Source of the DNA: AC-56 sp963798705
Lineage (GTDB): Bacteria > Actinomycetota > Thermoleophilia > Solirubrobacterales > 70-9
Assembly (NCBI GenBank): GCA_963798705.1
Contig: CAWCTW010000005.1
Span: forward strand, 868,001 to 932,000
Reading direction: 5' to 3'
DNA: 64,000 bases
Positions 59,334-64,000 of the stretch are shown piece by piece (the first letter of the stretch is position 1; each line of letters starts with the position of its first letter). The notes beneath the pieces were generated by a model. The model was not told the DNA's origin. It made no database searches and was given only the letters and a program-made list of their open reading frames with translations. Made by a program: the position numbers and the translations under genes.

Positions 59334-60640
59334 CGCCCTGCCCTCGCTCGGGTGTTGACCGCGCGCCCGTTCCCGCCGCCAAGCAGCGACCGGAACCGAT
59401 CGGGGCTGAATGGCTTCAGGTCGATAGCCGGCTCCGCGCCCGTCAGGAGGTCCGCCACGAGGCAAGCGGTGATCGGCGCCAGGTGAAGCCCCTTCATCGA
59501 ATGACCGGTCGCGAAGATCAGGTTCTCCATGCGACCCGGACGGCCGATCACGGGGAGTCCATCCGGGGCGCAGGGACGGATGCCCCGCCACACCTCGGTC
59601 ACGCGGCTCGAGCTGATCTCGCGGAGCGTCCGCTTTCCCGCCTCGAGGGTGGCCATTGCCCGAGTCCGGTCCAAGCTCATGTCGAGACCCGTCAGCTGCA
59701 GGGTCCCCGAGAGGCGAAGTCGATCCTCGAACGGAGTCGCGATGACCCGTGCCTCCTGCATGTACACGGGAACCGATGGATCGGAGCTCGCTCGCTCCAG
59801 GTCCACGTGGTACCCCTTTGCGCCTTCGATCGGGATCGGCTCTCCCAATTGGCGCCCCATCTCCGCCGCCCAGGCTCCGTTCGCGATCACGACCTGGCGC
59901 GGCGTCACCTCACCATGCGCGGTTTCAAGGGCCTCGACCCGCGTTCCGTCCAGCCGCGCGCCGAAGACCTCGGCTCGGGTCCGTATCAGAGCTCCGGCGT
60001 CTGTTGCGGCCTCCGCGATCGCGTCCAGGAAGCGCTCCGGATCGCATTGCGCCTCGTCGGGATAGAAGACTCCGCCGACCACCCGGTCGCGGAGCGCCGG
60101 CTCGAGCTCCCTCACCTGCTCCCGGGTCAGGACATCCGATTCGCTCCCCTGTGCGGCGAGGGCCTTCGCCTCTGCCTTGCCAGCTTCAAACGCCCCCTCG
60201 GTCTCGTAGATGTTCAGTGCCCCGCGTGCACTCAAGCCCGTAGCCAGGCCGCGCGCGGCGTACTCCTCGTGTAACGCGAGGCTGCGAAAGCTGAGCTCGC
60301 GTAGCGCTTCGGTCCCAGCGCGGACCCTGCTCGTCCGTGCCGCGGCCATGAACTGGAGCAGCCAGGGGATCAACGCCGGCCGCAACCGCATCGAGAACGG
60401 GCTGTCCCTTCGCGCCATGTAACGCAGTCCCTCGCGGACGGCACTGGGTGTGGGTAGGGGCGTACTGTGGGCGGGCGAGAGCAGCCCGGCGCTCCCCGCC
60501 GAGCAGCTTGCCAGCAGTTCGCCCGCGCGTTCGAAGACCACGGGCTTGAGGCCGCGCTTGGCCAGCTCGAGCGCTGTTGCCAATCCGATCGAGCCCCCGC
60601 CCACGATGGCGACCTCGGGGGTCCGCCAGTCGGAGCTCAC
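59330..60640 (-). CDS. FAD-dependent amino acid oxidase/dehydrogenase (DadA-like)
   Basis: 436 residues. EVAIVGGGSIGLATALELAKRG binds FAD; ELLASCSAGSAGLLSPAHSTPLP and VTEVWRGIRPCAPDGLPVIGR then ATGHSMKGLHLAPITACLVADLLTG are DadA/glycine-oxidase marks. It oxidises a D-amino acid, glycine or an N-substituted amino acid to the oxoacid and amine. With malate synthase in the same operon, glyoxylate from a glycine-type substrate is attractive. GTG start overlaps the next upstream gene's stop. Confidence 0.88.
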   Translation of the reverse strand: MSSDWRTPEVAIVGGGSIGLATALELAKRGLKPVVFERAGELLASCSAGSAGLLSPAHSTPLPTPSAVREGLRYMARRDSPFSMRLRPALIPWLLQFMAAARTSRVRAGTEALRELSFRSLALHEEYAARGLATGLSARGALNIYETEGAFEAGKAEAKALAAQGSESDVLTREQVRELEPALRDRVVGGVFYPDEAQCDPERFLDAIAEAATDAGALIRTRAEVFGARLDGTRVEALETAHGEVTPRQVVIANGAWAAEMGRQLGEPIPIEGAKGYHVDLERASSDPSVPVYMQEARVIATPFEDRLRLSGTLQLTGLDMSLDRTRAMATLEAGKRTLREISSSRVTEVWRGIRPCAPDGLPVIGRPGRMENLIFATGHSMKGLHLAPITACLVADLLTGAEPAIDLKPFSPDRFRSLLGGGNGRAVNTRARAGR

Positions 60641-61596
60641 CGGGTCACCTCAGCGGCGCTCGCCTTCGGCGCGAGGGCACCGCGACGCCGTTCGCCTTCG
60701 ATCTCCTCGATGTAGCGGCGAAGACCCATCCACTGGCTCGCTCCCACGGTCACCGGAGCACGCCTACCGAGGCCCCTGGCCCATACCGCCCGGTGTCCCA
60801 GCTCGGCCGCGAGCTCGAGATCGGCATGGTCAGGCGGCGGGGCGATGTCCAAGACGAGGCTGCCCCGCGGAAGCGCCTCGAGGACCTTGCGGCCGACCAC
60901 CTGCGCGGGGACCGTCGAGAACACCATCTGGAGCCTCGCGGCGAGTGACGGCAGCTCGTCGAGGGGATGCGGAATCGCGCCATCCGCGTACGCGGCGGCC
61001 CGCTGGATCGGGCTCCGCGCCGCGACGTGTACCCGCGCTCCCAGCGCAAGCAGGTGGCGCGCCAGCAACGATCCGATGTTGCCGTAGCCAACGACGACGA
61101 CATTCGCGCCGTGGATCGTGATCTCCGTGTGCTCGATCGCGAGCTGGATTGCGCCCTCGACGACCGCCGGCGCGCGCAGCAGCATGAGCTCACGATCCGG
61201 GTCGTACTCATGGACGCTGACGCCGGCCTTCGCCGCTGCTTCCCGGAACTCCGGGGTCGCCCTGCCGATGAAGACGTGTGCCCCTGGCGCAAGCGCGCCC
61301 AGCAACTGGGCGTCCGCCACGATCGGGCGATCAGCGTGAGGTGCATAGACCTCGAGTCCAACGCCGTACGGGATTGGAAGCAGGAGATAGTCCGCCCCGG
61401 TGACGGCCGCGGCGGGGCCGTCCGCCCGCTCGACGTCACGTATCCCCTCGGCCGGCCAGGGAAGTCCGAATACCCGCACGGCGGCGCCCGTCGCGGCGGC
61501 CCGGCGAGCGATCTCCGGGTCACGTTCGTCCCCGCCGAGGACGGCGATCCGGAGTCGCTCCCAGGCGACGCCGGCCTGCTGCTCGGCCTCGGTCAA
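60637..61596 (-). CDS. Dipicolinate synthase subunit A-like dehydrogenase
   Basis: 319 residues. RIAVLGGDERDPEIARRAAATGA opens the protein; DYLLLPIPYGV, then PAVVEGAIQLAIEHTEITIHGANVVVVGYGNIGSLLARHLLALGARVHVAARS, match the NAD-binding half of SpoVFA/DpaA from spore-formers. DpaB is absent and no sporulation gene is near. In this operon it may reduce or oxidise a cyclic imino acid or related compound. LDIAPPPDHADLELAAELG is also family-like. Confidence 0.82.
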   Translation of the reverse strand: MTEAEQQAGVAWERLRIAVLGGDERDPEIARRAAATGAAVRVFGLPWPAEGIRDVERADGPAAAVTGADYLLLPIPYGVGLEVYAPHADRPIVADAQLLGALAPGAHVFIGRATPEFREAAAKAGVSVHEYDPDRELMLLRAPAVVEGAIQLAIEHTEITIHGANVVVVGYGNIGSLLARHLLALGARVHVAARSPIQRAAAYADGAIPHPLDELPSLAARLQMVFSTVPAQVVGRKVLEALPRGSLVLDIAPPPDHADLELAAELGHRAVWARGLGRRAPVTVGASQWMGLRRYIEEIEGERRRGALAPKASAAEVTR

Positions 61597-61961
61597 GCCT
61601 CGTCCTCTGCGAACAGCTCGATCCGGTTGCCGTCGGGATCGCCCAGATAGACCGTGAGCCCGTACACGCCGGGGCCCACGTCCTTGTAGACGGTGACCCC
61701 TTCCTGGTGAGCCCGGCGGGCGATCTCCCGGATATTGGAAGCACGGAAGGCGATGTGCTCGACGGCGCCGGCAGTCCCGGGTCCGCCGCTGGTGAGCCCA
61801 AGTCCCTCGTTCGTGACCGTCAACGGCCGTCCATCGGTGAACTCCCCACGGCTGCGGACGGTGAAGCCCAGGAAGTCCAGAAAGAAGCGTTCGGACCGCT
61901 CGAGATCGGTGCTCTGAATGAGCAGGTGATGGAGCCCTCGCGAACCAGCGCGCTCGCTCAT
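61593..61961 (-). CDS. VOC-family protein
   Basis: 122 residues from ATG 61961. GLHHLLIQSTDLERSERFFLDFLGFTVRSRG, GAVEHIAFRASNIREIARRAHQEGV and VYLGDPDGNRIELFAEDEA form one complete VOC module with His, His and Glu in metal-binding positions. Glyoxalase, epimerase or dioxygenase-like activities are possible. It overlaps both neighbours by 4 nt, inside the catabolic operon. Confidence 0.8.
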   Translation of the reverse strand: MSERAGSRGLHHLLIQSTDLERSERFFLDFLGFTVRSRGEFTDGRPLTVTNEGLGLTSGGPGTAGAVEHIAFRASNIREIARRAHQEGVTVYKDVGPGVYGLTVYLGDPDGNRIELFAEDEA

Positions 61962-62158
61962 GGCTTTACGTCCGTGCGATCGATGCCGAGCAGTCCGCCT
62001 CGGCCCCAGCTCTCCTTCGTCATCTCGCGGAAGGTGACCTGGACGGCCTCGCGCCGAGCGTCGGCCGCCTCCACGAGAAGATCGGTCACCCCCGCGATCA
62101 CCGCTCGCCTCTGCTCCAGCGTCCGCCCCTCCAGCCACTCAATAGTTACGTTCGGCAT
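61958..62158 (-). CDS. 4-oxalocrotonate tautomerase-family protein
   Basis: 66 residues with Pro right after the initiator Met (MPNVTIEWLEGRTLEQRRAVIAGVTDLLVEAADARREAVQVTFREM). The N-terminal proline is the general base that moves enol/keto double bonds in catabolic acids. Arg11/Arg-equivalent residues are plausible in EGRTLEQRR. Overlaps the VOC gene by 4 nt. Confidence 0.85.
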   Translation of the reverse strand: MPNVTIEWLEGRTLEQRRAVIAGVTDLLVEAADARREAVQVTFREMTKESWGRGGLLGIDRTDVKP

Positions 62159-62176
62159 GGCACCATCCTTCGGTCG

Positions 62177-63367
62177 TTAGTGACTTTGGTTGCTCCGGTC
62201 CGCGCGATCCGTCGCGGCCTCAGCGAACTCGGCTGCCGGGGCGCAGCCCCGGTCCGCGATTCCCTCGCGCAGGTAAGTCCGAAGCGCCTCTCCGCCCAGT
62301 GCCGGCAGCCCCAGACGACTGAGCGTCAGGCCCTCCGAGCGATAGTCATGGCCGGTGAGAAGCGACCCGACGGTGATTAGAGCGTCCATCAGCGGCGTCC
62401 GCACCCCCAGCGACCTGCCCAGATCCGCCCAGGGGACGAGCCCCCAGCCCACATCCTCGTGGAGATACCGGTGATCGAGGCTCGCCGGGGCCTTGATCCA
62501 GCGGTTGGGAGCGCTTGCTTGGAGCGCAGCATGAGCTGTGCCAGTTGCAGCCGCTGCGTCGGTCGTGTACCCGAGATCGCGAAACAGCTCGACGAATGGA
62601 CTTGTGGTCACGCCCGCAGCGCCGGCTACGGCGCGACGCTCTTCGTCGAGAGCATCGATCACCCGGCCGACCCCCGGCGTTGTCCCCTCGTAGTAGAAGA
62701 GGTAATCACCACCCGTGTGCTCAAGCCAGCCGGCATTGCAGATGATCTGCGGGGGATGCTCCACCGCGTTGATGTCCATGAACCCGGTCTCCAGCACGTC
62801 CCCGACCTCACCGATCGCCGGGTACAGGTCCTGGAAGAGCTCGAAGAGCCGCGACTGGTACTTGCCCGGAAACGCTGCAAAGGGCAGGTATGGCGTCGCT
62901 TGCATGATCTTGACCGCGGTCGGGCCGGCCATGCGACATGCGTAAGCGAGGGTGCTGACCTCACACGTCCGGACGTCGGTTCGCCCCGTCGCTCGATAAA
63001 TCTCACGGGCCAGGAACAGACCGCCACCCATGTGGCCGGGGTTGAGAAAAACGACACCGTCGGCCGGGAGCACGGCGCCAAGCCCCCGTGCGAGCGACGG
63101 GTACGCGGAGATTGGGACGGTGAGCATCACCAACTCGGTCCCCCGCACCGCCTCCCCGAGGTCGTCGGTGATGACGGGAAGCTCGACGAAGCCCTCGCCG
63201 GCGGGTCCCTGCCACTCCAGTCCCCCGCGCTGGATCAGCGGCTCGAGCCGCGACAACGAACGGTTGTACAGACGCACCTCGAAGCCTCGGGCGGCGAGGT
63301 CAGCCGCGGCGGCGCAGCCACCGTTTCCGGCTCCGAGGATGGCGACGCGGCGAACGGTCATCAACAC
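62177..63367 (-). CDS. NAD/NADP octopine/nopaline (opine) dehydrogenase-family protein
   Basis: 396 residues. RRVAILGAGNGGCAAAADLAARGFEVRLYNRS is the nucleotide-binding N-terminus; VMLTVPISAYPSLARGLGAVL and FMDINAVEHPPQIICNAGWLEHTGGDYLFYYEG lead into the octopine-dehydrogenase C-terminal domain. The family joins or splits amino acids and oxoacids at nitrogen (opines). Here, with DadA- and DpaA-like enzymes, degradation of an opine-like compound is plausible. It begins one base before the next upstream gene ends. Confidence 0.85.
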   Translation of the reverse strand: MLMTVRRVAILGAGNGGCAAAADLAARGFEVRLYNRSLSRLEPLIQRGGLEWQGPAGEGFVELPVITDDLGEAVRGTELVMLTVPISAYPSLARGLGAVLPADGVVFLNPGHMGGGLFLAREIYRATGRTDVRTCEVSTLAYACRMAGPTAVKIMQATPYLPFAAFPGKYQSRLFELFQDLYPAIGEVGDVLETGFMDINAVEHPPQIICNAGWLEHTGGDYLFYYEGTTPGVGRVIDALDEERRAVAGAAGVTTSPFVELFRDLGYTTDAAAATGTAHAALQASAPNRWIKAPASLDHRYLHEDVGWGLVPWADLGRSLGVRTPLMDALITVGSLLTGHDYRSEGLTLSRLGLPALGGEALRTYLREGIADRGCAPAAEFAEAATDRADRSNQSH

Positions 63368-64000
63368 CTACTCCTCGACCCGGTACTCGGCGACCTTGCT
63401 CGTGTCGAGCTCAATCCCCAACCCGGGCCCCTTCGGCACGCGAAGGCACCCATCCTCGTACTCGAACGGGTGGGTCACGATGTCGTCCAGGTACATCCTT
63501 CCCGCGAGCACCGTCGGCTGGTCTTCCCGCAGGGAAGTGACGGGAAAGACGCCGGCCTCGGTCACCACCGCCGTCGACGCCACGAGGTGGAGATTTGCCG
63601 CGTTGCCGACGCCCGTCTCGTGCGAGCCGTTCACGTTCAGCGGCAGGCCGGCGGCCTCGGCGACGGCCGCGACCTTCTTCGCCTTGAACAGGCCGCCCGG
63701 CTTCGTCGTGTAGAGGGAGATCATGTCCGCGGCCCCTCGCTCGACGATCTCGAGGACGTCCTGTGGCGTCCAGGCGCTTTCGTCGGCCATCACCGGTACC
63801 GCCGTGCGACGAGTCACCTCGGCCATCTGTCGGAGGCCCTCCACCGGTTGCTCCGCGTACCGGATCCGGTGCTCTCGCATGCGCTCGAGGATCTCGAGCG
63901 CATGCTTGGGAGTGGGCCACCCCTGGTTCGCATCGACGACGATGTCCGGCTCCGCGCCGATCGCCTCGCGGACCTCCTTGACGACCCGGACGTCATACGT
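63368..64000 (-). CDS. Enolase-superfamily enzyme (mandelate racemase/muconate lactonizing), N-terminal part missing
   Basis: C-terminal 210 residues; the gene runs off the window edge in frame. Metal ligands are visible: Asp in PDIVVDANQGW, Glu in RYAEQPVEG and Asp/Glu in VPVMADESAW. KPGGLFKAKKVAAVAEAAGLPLNVNGSHETGVGNAANLHLVAS is the usual end of the barrel. The KxK catalytic pair lies beyond the edge. Members abstract a proton next to a carboxylate (racemases, lactonising enzymes, dehydratases). Most upstream gene seen of the catabolic operon. Confidence 0.87.
   Translation of the reverse strand, partial: TYDVRVVKEVREAIGAEPDIVVDANQGWPTPKHALEILERMREHRIRYAEQPVEGLRQMAEVTRRTAVPVMADESAWTPQDVLEIVERGAADMISLYTTKPGGLFKAKKVAAVAEAAGLPLNVNGSHETGVGNAANLHLVASTAVVTEAGVFPVTSLREDQPTVLAGRMYLDDIVTHPFEYEDGCLRVPKGPGLGIELDTSKVAEYRVEE

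Noticed and set aside
1..64000. CRISPR array, transposase, integrase, phage or secretion genes
   Set aside because: No regular spaced repeats and no protein with such motifs were found; in particular no integrase near either island end.

Overview
The window is GC-rich, densely packed chromosomal DNA. It looks like a soil-type actinobacterium, possibly near the Thermoleophilia/Solirubrobacterales. The basis is GTG/TTG starts, stop/start overlaps, a LexA box of the actinobacterial GAAC-N4-GTTC type, and a c-di-AMP riboswitch ahead of an RlpA-like protein. The lineage is an inference; no rRNA is present.

Region 1 (1-18.8 kb) is ordinary host backbone. It holds the end of a 2-oxoacid:ferredoxin oxidoreductase beta subunit, an MMPL/RND exporter with a divergent MarR regulator, a ring-cleaving dioxygenase-like VOC protein, a class III aminotransferase, a tandem ACT protein, a degenerate GGDEF protein, a DUF255/thioredoxin-like protein, and glutamine synthetase coupled to a membrane protein. 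It also holds a CxxC-less AhpD-like protein, a riboswitch-controlled RlpA-like wall protein, an SDR, a receiver/thioredoxin-reductase fusion, an O6-alkylguanine transferase, RNase P RNA with a terminator, lexA with a zinc-ribbon partner, and tRNA-Leu(GAG).

Region 2 (18.76-50.97 kb) is a probable genomic island at tRNA-Leu. The 3' 60 nt of the tRNA plus about 135 nt of downstream sequence recur as a direct repeat at 50.91-51.1 kb. No integrase is visible. The cargo is catabolic: a GntR regulator and TcuA/TcuB-like redox pair; an 11-gene minus-strand operon (35.5 to 23.8 kb) with an AhpD-like protein, aldehyde dehydrogenase, luciferase-like monooxygenase, DUF1445 protein, hydantoinase/oxoprolinase A and B, maleamate-amidase-like protein (NicF family), SDR, extradiol dioxygenase, creatininase-family protein and 2,5-dihydroxypyridine-dioxygenase-like protein (NicX family); a divergent TetR regulator; a NitT/TauT-type ABC uptake system split over two loci; a second operon with two Rieske dioxygenase alpha/beta pairs, a cis-diol dehydrogenase and an alcohol dehydrogenase; further dehydrogenases, VOC proteins, a flavin reductase and an MFS transporter. 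Together they suggest uptake and oxidative ring opening of an aromatic, probably nitrogen-containing, compound through a maleamate/maleate-type lower pathway. Three intergenic sites share an inverted repeat (CGCATGC-N4-GCATGCG type) and may define one regulon.

Region 3 (51.1-64 kb) starts with about 0.75 kb of decayed sequence related to the left end of the island. It continues with a single minus-strand operon of at least 12 genes: enolase-superfamily enzyme, opine-dehydrogenase-like protein, tautomerase, VOC protein, DpaA-like dehydrogenase, DadA-like oxidase, creatinase-like M24 protein, SDR, ACMSD-like amidohydrolase, dihydropyrimidinase, a second amidohydrolase and malate synthase. It looks like catabolism of a C-N compound (hydantoin, guanidino or opine type) releasing glyoxylate for malate synthase.
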